Assembly (NCBI GenBank): GCA_948470475.1
Contig: OX419337.1
Span: 39,372,616-39,436,615 of the forward strand
DNA from: Galaxea fascicularis
Taxonomy: Eukaryota > Cnidaria > Anthozoa > Scleractinia > Euphylliidae
Direction: 5' to 3'
Length of the DNA: 64,000 nt
Part shown: one piece after another, positions 1-9,089 of the stretch
How positions within the stretch are numbered: the first letter of the stretch is position 1
Layout of the letters: the number at the start of each line of letters is the position of its first letter
Notes under the pieces: model-generated
Seen by the model: only the letters and a program-made list of their open reading frames with translations
Databases searched by the model: none
What the model was told of the DNA's origin: nothing
Translations under genes and position numbers: made by a program

Positions 1-137
1 GCCTGATTACATGAGCTGGGCTGGTTTGAGTTTGCCGGGATCTCGGCATGTTTGTTAAACGCAACAAAAATCAACTTCGCGATTACATGACAACCGGGCC
101 AGCCCACACCGAATCAGCCCGGCTCATGTAATCAGGC
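1..137. repeat. MITE-like inverted-repeat element at the window edge
   Basis: The first 16 bases, GCCTGATTACATGAGC, return as their reverse complement ending at 137. The match continues for about 23 bases with one mismatch. A second internal copy of GATTACATGA (about 81-90) makes the element partly palindromic. It has no coding capacity. The left flank lies outside the window, so no target-site duplication can be checked and the element could extend further left. A non-autonomous DNA transposon is the likeliest reading. Confidence 0.55.
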
Positions 138-427
138 CCTTAGAAGCTCGAGTTACTTCAGCCCTGAGTGTAGCGCAAGTGTTTTTCGTAAACGAAGAAA
201 TTCCGCAGAAATGGCTTCAGACGAGTTGTGGATCGTAAGCTACAAATGTATAGTCAAAGGCTACCAGGAATGCCGCTTTGACGTTTTTTAGCTTTGTTTT
301 GTTCTGTTCTGTTGCCGTGGACAGTTTATAAATGGGGTTTTGTTATTGAGTAAATAGTAAAAAAAGCGCAACAAAAACTTGCTTTGACGGGCTTGCTTTG
401 GGCTTGCTTTGTATAGGTTCACCAGAG

Positions 428-650
428 CCAATCGAACGAAATCCATTTAATTGTGTTCGATTGAGTTCGATTTCCGAACTCAATCGAACACAATCAGATG
501 GATTGAGTTCGATTGAGTTCGATTTGTTCGATTGAATTCGATTTGTTGGGAAATCGAACTCACTGAAAGTGTGGTGTTCGATTTCGTTCGATTGCCGAAC
601 TCAATCGAACTCAATCCACGGATTGAGTTCGATTTTCGAACGTTCGATTT
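428..650. repeat. foldback block of TTCGATTGAGTTCGATT words
   Basis: The words GAACTCAATCGAA and its reverse complement recur many times in both orientations. Two clean hairpins can be read: a perfect 20-base stem (450-469 with 475-494, 5-base loop) and a perfect 14-base stem (604-617 with 620-633, 2-base loop). The block is low complexity and non-coding; the short open frame across it (532-720) is a by-product of the repeat. It ends directly against the SINE-like unit that follows. Confidence 0.75.
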
Positions 651-661
651 ACTATGCCGGG

Positions 662-947
662 CATATATGATTCATTTCATATACATCATTCACATTCTTC
701 ACTTTCACGGGAACATATGAACCCACAATTGACCTGCTCCCAACGTCAGTGACTTCATAGCTCAGTTGGTTAGAGCGTTGCACCGGTATCGCTAGGTCAC
801 GGGTTCAAACACCGTTGAAGTCCTGAATTTTTTTCAGGCTTCTTTCGCAATTGCATATAATTGCGTACACAACTGCGAGGATCAGTCTTCATTTGGTTTC
901 ATTTCCGCAGTTCATATATGATTCATTTCATATATATCATTCACATT
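662..947 (+). repeat. tRNA-derived SINE-like unit with flanking direct repeats
   Basis: A tRNA-like body (751-822) is followed by a short hairpin (CTGAA, T run, TTCAG) and a unique tail. A 35-base segment beginning CATATATGATTCATTTCATA occurs at 662-696 and again at 913-947 with one difference. The unit therefore looks like about 251 bp of a tandemly repeating or head-to-tail inserted element. Similar tRNA-headed units are common in cnidarian genomes, as far as I recall; copy number cannot be judged here. Confidence 0.65.
751..822 (+). pseudogene. tRNA-like sequence (Thr-type anticodon GGT), probably a SINE head
   Basis: A 7-bp acceptor stem (GACTTCA with TGAAGTC), a D arm (GCTC/GAGC) with an A box TAGCTCAGTTGG, and a T loop TTCAAAC can all be folded. 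Against a working tRNA are two mismatches in the anticodon stem, C instead of U before the anticodon, one T-stem mismatch and a degenerate B box. It is best read as the promoter head of the surrounding SINE-like unit, not an expressed tRNA gene. Confidence 0.6.
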
Positions 948-1333
948 GTGCAAGTCATGCTAATGAAAACGTATGAGTCAAAAAAGGGGCCGTAGTTTGT
1001 CTTCGCTACAGACATGTGTCATTACCAGTGAACCAATTAATATCTGGAATATACTTTGCAACTGTTTAAATGATCAACAACCTTACATCAGTTCGAACGT
1101 GACTCCTCGTCTTTATGAAGTCAGCATTCGGCCATATGTTTAGTGTAAGAAGCCATTGTGATTACAGTAGTTCCTTAATTTATTGTCTTCTTGATCCGAG
1201 CGGGAAGCAATTCTTAATTTTTATTTAGGGTGATAATCAGTATTCTTTTTTTAATTAACTGGAAAACAATACCATTTGGACAAAATGTTTGGAAAGGATC
1301 TATTCCTTTCATTTGTCTAAATAGAAAAGACGA
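948..1333. other. no feature seen
   Basis: AT-rich sequence without a convincing open frame, splice pair or repeat. Confidence 0.5.
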
Positions 1334-1627
1334 ATGGCATATGATTGGGAAAGGATAATATTCAAGTGGCCTTCTGAGTTTTTGCTCGCGCAAAAATCAA
1401 GTTCGAATGTATTTGTTTGCACAGTGCGCAAAACATTTTTCCGTGTTCAAGTGGGTGTCGGAAATGTTTCTTATCAGTTAATTAAGGAAATTGTTTGGGG
1501 CAAGAAATGCCGAGTCGAGTCTCCTGTGGATACAAATGGAGGAAACACCACAATTGTTGGCATGCGATTTCAGGACACCGTATCATCGAGTACCAGTTGC
1601 TGTTTCCTGATACTCTGTACGTTTTAA
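1334..1627 (+). CDS. unrecognised 97-codon open frame, doubtful
   Basis: An ATG-started frame of 97 codons with mixed composition (start MAYDWERIIFKWPSEF). No domain, signal peptide or membrane segment is recognised. The C-terminal stretch is Ser/Cys-rich. There is no homology argument, and it sits between repeat elements, so it may be chance or a transposon remnant. It is listed only because its residue mix looks more protein-like than most frames in the window. Confidence 0.15.
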   Translation: MAYDWERIIFKWPSEFLLAQKSSSNVFVCTVRKTFFRVQVGVGNVSYQLIKEIVWGKKCRVESPVDTNGGNTTIVGMRFQDTVSSSTSCCFLILCTF

Positions 1628-1834
1628 GCTGTCTTCAGAAGAAATCAATCAAGACCGTATAAATAATATTTCTTTTATGAGAAATTTGGAAAATTCGCGC
1701 ACTTTTTGCGGAAGCCAATCATAATCATTGAATTTTATGACCCTCAGCTTTTGAAACATTGCTGCACTTTCGCTGTCGATTTTGAAATATTTGCCATTTC
1801 ACATTCTACATAACTGATAGCACAAAGTTTAGGA

Positions 1835-2126
1835 TAGGGAGGTTGGTGGGATTTGGGGGGTCCACGCCTTTTGAAGGGGGGGGGGTGGGGGCGCCACCCC
1901 AAATATGACAAAGAAGACGGGGGGATCGAGCGAAAGATAAGAAAGAGGAAAAATAGCTGGTTTCACTCATTTTGGAGGAGAGGGTGGCGGATGATCCCCC
2001 CAAAATTTCGTTTTGAGGGGCGTTATGTAACTAAACCTGGTAAACTGGGGGTATTACAATTTGCAAATGACACTCCCCCAAATAACACCAGCCTCCCCAA
2101 CCCCATCAAAAATGAATGGTCCCTAA
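1835..2126. repeat. G-rich inverted-repeat element
   Basis: GGTTGGTGGGATTTGGGGG at 1841-1859 pairs with CCCCCAAATAACACCAGCC at 2075-2093 (16 of 19). The right end carries AATGGTCCCT, a terminal word close to that of the element at 8294-8527. The interior has very G-rich runs on the plus strand (about 1851-1890) that could form G-quadruplexes. Frames on either strand across it are shadows of these runs. Probably a non-autonomous transposon; the left boundary is approximate. Confidence 0.5.
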
Positions 2127-2608
2127 AGAAGTCACACTATAATCTCCGGGCAAGTTATAACTAGCCACGTCTTTATTTATCCAGTGCATAGAGTGTACAA
2201 GTGTTTACAATTTTATAGTCTTAAGGTAGAATAGATAGATTACATGTATTATATTCTTATTCAACCATAAATCATGCCCTTGTTTACGGGATACTGTCTG
2301 TTTCAGTGATACAAAAAAAAAACTTGTTTTTCTATATATTTGCCAATTCAATCAGGTTAAAAACATGTTTTGCTTTTGGATTTAAAAACAATGTATTTTC
2401 ACTTGATATATTAGTCGATGACAAATTAACTACAGCAAAGCTGTAAGTTGCATTGGGAAATACAGAAGTAATAAAATAATCTTGATATGCTTCATGAACA
2501 GATTTTGTTGCTCATCATATACTTGCTCGTCAGGTTGAACATTTGTGCAGATCCACAAAAATCGTAAAAATTCAACACGTTTCATAAATAAGATTTCAAC
2601 TTCAAAGT
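2127..2608 (-). other. 3' flank and probable 3' UTR of Otx gene 1
   Basis: AT-rich sequence directly after the gene 1 stop. On the minus strand an AATAAA hexamer is present at 2172-2177, about 430 bases past the stop, and is a possible polyadenylation signal. No coding frame was seen. Confidence 0.3.
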
Positions 2609-3019
2609 TTACGTGTAGATGGAAGGAGTATAGTAACGAGTTTGCACGCTGGGATTAATTGGTAACCAGCCTGCCATGGGATTGTTTTTCGCGAACGAGA
2701 AATCCGGAAATTGTGACTGATGTATGGAAACTGGAGTTGATCCCACGTTGTTAATGACTGCCCGTGTAGGCTGATAATTTGCTTGTCTGACGGCTTGCAT
2801 ATCCTGCTCCAGAGGATTCGCTCTGTGCTGAGGCCACTGGGCATACATGACTTGTGGTAGGGTTGTAGGCTTCAACACGTCGGTACTGTTTGGTTTGTCT
2901 TGATCTTTCGGGGGTGGTGACGGGGTCTTTGTTTTCACCTGGGCTGGTTTGGTTGGTGGGGAGCCAGGCTGTTTTTTGCTTTGTTGTCGGCATTTGGCTC
3001 GCTTGTTTTTGAACCATAC
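2609..3019 (-). CDS. otx: Otx gene 1, coding exon 3 (end of homeodomain and tail)
   Basis: A phase-0 exon of 136 codons plus TAA. It starts after the acceptor CCGCAG with GTATGGTTC (homeodomain residue 47 onward). A frame running five or so codons further upstream crosses the acceptor and is not used. It encodes the last 14 homeodomain residues and the low-complexity Pro/Gln/Lys tail. Confidence 0.95.
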   Translation of the reverse strand, partial: VWFKNKRAKCRQQSKKQPGSPPTKPAQVKTKTPSPPPKDQDKPNSTDVLKPTTLPQVMYAQWPQHRANPLEQDMQAVRQANYQPTRAVINNVGSTPVSIHQSQFPDFSFAKNNPMAGWLPINPSVQTRYYTPSIYT

Positions 3020-6000
3020 CTGCGGAAACAAGTACATCAAAATCTCTTATCTATTGCAAATTTGAAATGGACATAAGGGCAAACACGGACCGACGTAATT
3101 TAGTTTAAATGTAAACTAAAAAGTCTAACTTCCTTGGCCTATTTACTCCAAGAGCCTCCCTCTTGTTTTTTTTTTCGGCGCTCTCCGTAAATAAGAAAAT
3201 ATTCGATCTGTGTGAATGGATTGGAATTCCACTCTTATGGCAAAGCTTTCCAGACTGCATGATTATGCTGGGAGTAACAAGTACGTATACACTGTAAATA
3301 TTTGAATAATAGAAAAGTATGAAAAACAGAAGATCAAATTAAATAGCCAAGCCGATATCAGTAAGAACATTCATTGATATAGACTCGGACATAAAAGTAG
3401 ATTGTTCTTGACAAGTGCGTTTTGAAGGCTTTCGTGTACCTTTGTAACTGATTTGAACATAGTAACTTGGTAATTAAAGTAAGATCATGTATGGTTGATT
3501 GAGCCACAGTCTGCTGTAAAGCTGAAGACCTATTGCTCAGGTGTCATTAAGAAAGTGGTGGAGTATTTTAGAGGATAAGAGAAAATTTGTGCAAAGAACA
3601 ATGTGGCATGAATTTACGATGCCGTAGGAAGGGAGAAAAGCATTTACGGTTTCAAAATGTAACAAAACCACATCGCGTGAGATATTTATCAAATAAAACA
3701 AACACTCTTAAAAAGGCAGGACTTAAAAGAACCTAATTGTTCACGCAAACCAAATTTACACGTTTTTCAGCCGTGTCTTGTAAAGGTTCATCAGAAAGGA
3801 TTTCGCGAGAGACTGTAACTCAATTCATTTCGGTTTACTTAATACGATATACATCAGAAATCAAATTCGAGCCTCTGGGCTTCCGTGCGCATTATGAATA
3901 TTTTAACAACAAAGTGTCAAACCATATCACATTGATATCACTTCATACGGGATTACAGCGCTAATCAGTAACGATTTAACAAGCGACAATTTGGGCAATT
4001 TGCAGGTAATTAATTGAATGCATCCTTTCACCGTTTGTAATAAAGCTTTGCCGAGTTACGCCTCTTTGAAAACAACTTTAAGGGGATTTGTGGCTATATC
4101 AACCACCTATAAACTACAACAGATTCTGTCAAGTTGCCAGTAGATCGTGCTGTGCTCAAAGAGTCGCTGATCAAAAATATGCCGTTAACCCTTCCGAACT
4201 TTCGAATTCTCTTCCAGGGGAGGCCAATACAGTAATCAACCCGGTTGATTTGCAAGATTATACTATATATAAACAGCGAAAAACGATACTATATCGGAAC
4301 CTTTTGCAAAGCGAAAAGTCAGACGCAAGGGCTCTGTCCAACAGCTGTCATTTGCGTAATCAGCAGATTCAGTGGGATATGATCTGTAGGTGGACTTGCA
4401 CAGTACGACGATCAGGCTTCTGAAAAGTTCGGTTTTACCCAAATAGTGAAAAGTGTCCGAACAACGCAGGAAATAAATGAATGTTTTGATGTTTTCACAC
4501 GTAGATTAAACCTTTTTCCTCATGCGCACGATAAACGTTTCTCGACCTTTTTTTTTTTAAGGTTAAGTTAAATAAGAAATCGCTTATTTAACGTTTCGAT
4601 GTGATTGCCTATGTTTATTTTTATTTGTTCTTTCTTTTGAATTGCCCTTTGATCGCGATAAACTACAGCACAAGAGACACACCAAAACATGTTATGACAC
4701 AACAGTGTTGCTTTTCAAGGTTGCACCGCGCTGGAGCTCTTTCATAGACTCAAAATTACCGCAAACACCATGCGTCAGGTAATAAATCGGGTACCACTAA
4801 GTAGTAGTGCTAAAGAGCTTATAAAACAATTTCAACAAATCATATTAAAGATCATTTGACTTTCACATTAGAAGGTTTGAGTCGTGGGAGGAAGGAGTGC
4901 AAATAATACTGAATATACTAGAAAGCAATAGCACCAGATGAATTAAAGGAGTCTGTCACAATAAACTTGTATCTTCATCCAGTTACAATAAGATGTTATT
5001 CGTGAAGAGAGGGTGGCATAACTGCACTGACATTTCACTACAGGGGAGAAACGTCCAGAAATAGAAGCACAGACAAAGTATGAAAACATCGGTTGGGTCA
5101 AGCTATATTTGGACAATCTTATCTGTCATTGGATTATTACGATATGAAAGCCATACAGTAAGGTTTGTCATGCAAAATCCGTCTAAATCTTTACCCATAT
5201 TTTGGTTTTTCTGTAAGGCTTTTAAGTGGTTCTAACTTTATTTTATGATCGCATTCTTTTTTTATAATAAAGTTGCAGAGATTTTCTATCATTTAATCTG
5301 TCCGAAACAGAGCCTCTTAAAATAGAGTGACCCGTGGCCCGTTAAATTGTAAATTATTGCTAACAGACAGATACACTAACATACCAGGGATAACTGTGAA
5401 ATTAGCTCAAAACGGAGCTTGTCAGGCTTTCATTGGACAAAAACAAGATTAAATTCTTCCATATTTTTCTCTCGCAGCATTACTGAACGGTCTTAAAACA
5501 GGCGCGGAAAACATTTGGCATTTTTTTCTTTTACCCACAACACGCGTTTTCGTGTGGACAATGTACCGATAAATGATTTCTAACGCAAATTGAATTAAAC
5601 TTATCCTCCACTCTTTTAAAGTTATTTATTTTCTGAAAGTCATGAAAAGAATAGTGAGTTAATATACTGAGGAGAAGCTCAATATAATAACTTTCTTGCC
5701 TTGATGGCGGCTCTCAGATCTCAGATCTTCGAAAAGGAACTGTATGCCAAGTAGCGACGATAAATTTTAGTAATCGATTTGTAAGGAGCCGGTAACCATT
5801 TTCACTTTTGCCGTTACTGGCCTGAAATCAGATTCACAGTATACTGAGATAAAATGTATTTAAACTCCATAAACATTTTTACAGGTTTGTTCGTGCTTTA
5901 CTCGCCTTCTTTTACAACTTTTTTTGGTCAATTTCATAAGGGGATCGGTGAGTATTGCTTACCTGAACCCTGCTTTCTGGGAGATTGATTTTCATGGCGA

Positions 6001-7717
6001 TCTCCTCTCTCATGAAGATGTCAGGATATTTTGTTTTAGCGAAGAGCTCGTCCAAAAGCTTCAGCTGTGCTTTGGTAAAAGTGGTTCGCTCCCGGCGCTG
6101 CTTTCGTGGAGGACCTTAAAAAGTTTAATTACCAAAAGTAAGAATGGCTTTTCCTGTATATAGTTCTTTCAGTATTTCTCTTAGTATTGGAGCTTTTATT
6201 GCGTCGTAGTCGTTTTATAAATAGACTTTCCTCCTGTGAGGACTTGAAGTGCGTCAACGCCTTTGTTTCCTGAGGTTCATCAGAAAAAAAAACGAAATAT
6301 AAAATGGATCAAATTTCGGGACAAAAAAGCTTTATTTCCATTCCACAATGTAAAATCAAATCACAACATATGTCCAAACAACAAAATCAACAGTGTTATA
6401 CTCTTTGACTGAAGGTGATTTGTTGAACATTTGAAATCCTTGACTTGGCATCAAAATGTTAATTATTGTCTTCAAACTTGTCCCTGTGATTTATATAGAC
6501 TAACCATTTAAACGCGAGCTATACTTCAATTCGTTTCTACAATGCCTGTTGTGAGTATATTCTACACAAAATCAATTTCTTTCGTAGATTAACAGTCGAA
6601 CAAAAACCAAATCTGAGATTTGTAAATAATTTTACCTTCCATGAATCGCGACATTAGACACTGTGGACATCCTAAACATGGAAGTGAGTAACCGTGCCAG
6701 CCGAAATCCATGACTACAGATTGAAACAAGCTGACCGACCAAAGGCGTTTACAAGGGCTTCTCTTCTCGACCGGAGTTGGTATGGATGTAAGTGCTCTGC
6801 GAAAGTCTCTTGTACTCAAATCTGTGGTGTCCAAGTTGACGCCGTTGTTTAAAGTTTGTCGAGTGAGGCCGGACTTACTACGTCGCAACCGGTTGATGAG
6901 AGATTATATGGCTATTTGTGGCTTAGCTGGTAGGATAATACTAAGCCGACGAGAATTTAGGCAGTCTGTAAATAAGATATTCCGTGACATATTTTGTAAG
7001 CGGTTGATAATCGCGAACATTAAAATTTCGTATCTACCCTGACCAGGAGGATTAGATAAATTTAAATCTGTATTGATGGTAGCATCTCGTTTATTGAGAA
7101 GTTTTTTTGAAACCGATGAAACGGTCAATAAAAGGTAGTATTTTTTGCTTCATATCTCACTGTTAAGGATAAACTGTCTGAACGTAGAGACCGGAAGCGA
7201 ACTGATCATAGAATTACGATAATCATCCACTAAAGTCAGTTAAAATGGATTTTTGGTTTTTTAAACCCGTAGACAAAACAGAAAATAAACGGAAAGTAAT
7301 TACCTGCTACGAGTCACTCTCATTTCTTTATTTGTGAGCCTGCGTGAGCAGTCTCACCAGGAAAGAGAACTTAATTATTGCTAATATACTTCGAGCGATA
7401 ATTTGTGTTATTTTTATAAGTATACAATGTGTTGTAAAATGTGGGTCTTAATAGCACAGGATATAACATGGGCTAATCCTAGAGCCACTTAGCGTTTTAG
7501 GCATGACTAAAGAAAGATAATCCAGGTTGAGAACTAGAAAGAATATTAAATGGTTATTATAAGAACAGCAAGGCTAGACATGCAAGTGAAAGACCACCCT
7601 ACACACATACAGCAACGCCTTACCGTACGCTGGATCAGAGCCCTGGTAGAGGAGATCCATCATAGGACGCATAAAGTCCCCGTTGTTCATCGCACAGGAC
7701 GGGAAACGGTTGTCCAT
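2609..7717 (-). CDS. otx: Otx-type homeobox transcription factor, paralog 1 (three coding exons, 218 aa)
   Basis: Joined coding exons 7717-7624, 6114-5963 and 3019-2609 encode a nuclear DNA-binding protein of the orthodenticle/Otx family, which patterns anterior or oral territory in animals. The homeodomain is at residues 37-96: [30 protein letters not shown], then [13 protein letters not shown]. Lys50 (residue 86), Asn51, Trp48 and Phe49 are present, so TAATCC-type binding is expected. Position 52 is Lys (residue 88) where canonical Otx has Arg; Cys56 is kept. The N-terminus is only 31 residues with RFPSCAMNN. The tail is Pro/Lys-rich, then has RQANYQ and AVINN (160-173), and ends in YYTPSIYT. 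No clear WSP motif is seen. Introns are 1509 and 2943 bp, in phases 1 and 0. The start was chosen because its length and phase match the other two paralogs. Confidence 0.95.
3020..5962 (-). other. intron 2 of Otx gene 1
   Basis: 2943 bp, GT-AG on the minus strand (donor CAG/GTAAGC, acceptor CCGCAG). It splits the homeodomain between residues 46 and 47, as in other Otx genes. Only short open frames occur inside (for example 4088-4423 plus), with no recognised domain. Confidence 0.9.
5963..6114 (-). CDS. otx: Otx gene 1, coding exon 2 (homeodomain residues 1-46)
   Basis: A 152-nt exon from acceptor TTTTAAG to donor CAG/GTAAGC. Two bases complete a Gly codon, followed by 50 codons: PPRKQ, then homeodomain helices 1 and 2 and the start of helix 3, ending ESRVQ. 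The plus-strand frame at 5924-6163 is its shadow. Confidence 0.97.
6115..7623 (-). other. intron 1 of Otx gene 1
   Basis: 1509 bp, phase 1, donor TACG/GTAAGG. It contains overlapping open frames on both strands around 6589-7042 (up to 99 codons). They resemble no known protein and are treated as chance, although the minus-strand one lies in the sense direction and an unused exon cannot be excluded. Confidence 0.85.
7624..7717 (-). CDS. otx: Otx gene 1, coding exon 1
   Basis: 94 nt: 31 codons plus one base, starting [15 protein letters not shown]. The RxPxCAMN core is shared with exon 1 of gene 2. The donor is TACG/GTAAGG. A splice-acceptor-like TTTCACAG lies 21 bases before the ATG, so the transcript probably begins in a further upstream exon. 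Confidence 0.88.
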
Positions 7718-8293
7718 TTTCTCTCGTCTCCTTTGTTCTGTGAAACCTAGCGTGCGGGGAACGAAATTGTTATCATAAACTTTGACCTTGGAGAGGAGGC
7801 TTTATGCACGTGCACTGTCTTGTGGTGATGGTTGTCTTGCGAGAGATCACGAAACCTCTACTGATAACAGAGCATGCATTCCATTTGGGTCATTCTTTGC
7901 TTCGCGTCTTCTTAAAAGGTCATTTCATTATCTCTAAAAATTGCGGATAATCTCCTTGATAAACCACTTCCTTCTGATGAATGATTATTTCATGGGAGAT
8001 CACGCACAACAAATAGCCTCACTATGCTTTCTGTAAACCGTTTGATCGGTAGCTGTTAGTCGATCGGTGCGATGTTCTGTCAATCAGATGTCAGATTGGC
8101 AGTTGACATGAATGACATGGAAACGAGAACACTGTTCATACGGCTATTTGCGAGAACTTTTTTTATCCAGTTCCAGATCGTTCACTGGTCAGTCAAAATT
8201 TTCGGAATTGGTGTGATATTTAAAATCAAAACTATTAATAATTTCTTCCTTTTTGACTTGGAACAATGGGGAGTGAGAACGAGGTTTTTGCTA
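7718..8293. promoter_or_regulatory. 5' flank of Otx gene 1
   Basis: Upstream of the gene 1 ATG on the minus strand. The acceptor-like TTTCACAG ends at 7738, so 7717-7737 would be the 5' end of the coding exon and the true promoter is elsewhere. No TATA box or operator could be assigned. The remaining sequence is unremarkable. Confidence 0.3.
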
Positions 8294-8527
8294 AGGGATG
8301 AACCATTAGAAAGGTTATGGGGGGTGGGCGGGAATTTTCGAGTAGCATGAATCTTTTTTCTTTAATGTTTCCCTCGAATGAATTCTTTTTTGTCAAGAGG
8401 TTGTGTTGATGTTGGTCTACTCTGCATGCGGCATGAATTTGTTTTCATCTAATTTTCCCTTGCATGAATTGTTTTTTGTACTTCACCCACCCCCACCCCC
8501 CCTATAACTTTTCTAATGGTCCGTCCC
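8294..8527. repeat. MITE-like element with about 40-bp terminal inverted repeats
   Basis: AGGGATGAACCATTAGAAA followed by a G-rich run (8294-8332) is matched by the reverse complement of 8487-8527 (AGGGACGGACCATTAGAAA). The interior has two more imperfect copies of a GCATGAATT word. There is no coding potential beyond frame shadows. The short open frames listed for this stretch are repeat-derived. Confidence 0.65.
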
Positions 8528-8610
8528 TAAGACAGGATGATGGCTATTCTTTGGGACTCTGGAAAGTTATACCTGGCACGTGCTCCTTAACTTTACCTCA
8601 TTTTCTCAAT

Positions 8611-9089
8611 TTAACGCCCCCGGCGTTTATTTCAAACTTGGCTTGACGGACCCAGTGTTTGAAGCTAGCGTTTAATCGGGGTCCGGCGTTTATTAATAAG
8701 GAGCAATTTCCATTACTTTTTCAATTGAATTATTACTATCTATTCTCCGAGGTTCTGAGGCAGTTTCTTAAGACGGAACGATTATTGCTCTCCCAGCTCC
8801 CCCGACCCGACAAACTGTCCCCAAGTCATCGGAAATAATTATTACCAAAGCAAACAGAACGTATTAAGTAATACATGAACACGCAATTACATAGCAAGTA
8901 TATGGGTACAACTGAAAAAAGTTTTGAGTTCAAAATAGGCAACTTTGCCAACGTCCTTCGACTGCAAGTACAGCGCCTTTTCTGGATCAAACACCGGGGC
9001 CTTGATCAAACGTGGTCCCCGGCGTTTATTTTAGTCGTTTCACCCGGCGTTTGGCGAGGCCGGCGTTTAATCGGGGTCCGGCGTTAAAT
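8611..9089. repeat. interspersed GGCGTTTATT / GGGGTCCGGCGTT repeats
   Basis: The 23-base word GCGTTTAATCGGGGTCCGGCGTT occurs exactly at 8668-8690 and 9063-9085. Shorter CCCGGCGTTTATTT copies occur near 8617 and 9019, and a GGCGTTTGGCG variant near 9047. The copies are GC-rich compared with their AT-rich surroundings. They may mark a transposon fragment or a dispersed minisatellite. Confidence 0.55.

Noticed and set aside
751..822. A functional tRNA-Thr gene
   Set aside because: Mismatches in the anticodon and T stems, C at the position before the anticodon and a weak B box, all inside a repeat unit, point to a SINE head.
1853..2164. 103-codon plus-strand frame
   Set aside because: Lies on the G-rich inverted-repeat element; residue content is dictated by G runs.
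5924..6163. 79-codon plus-strand frame
   Set aside because: Antisense shadow of Otx gene 1 exon 2.
6589..7042. Overlapping frames on both strands in intron 1 of Otx gene 1
   Set aside because: No homology or splice signals; the overlap on opposite strands suggests a stretch poor in stop codons by chance.
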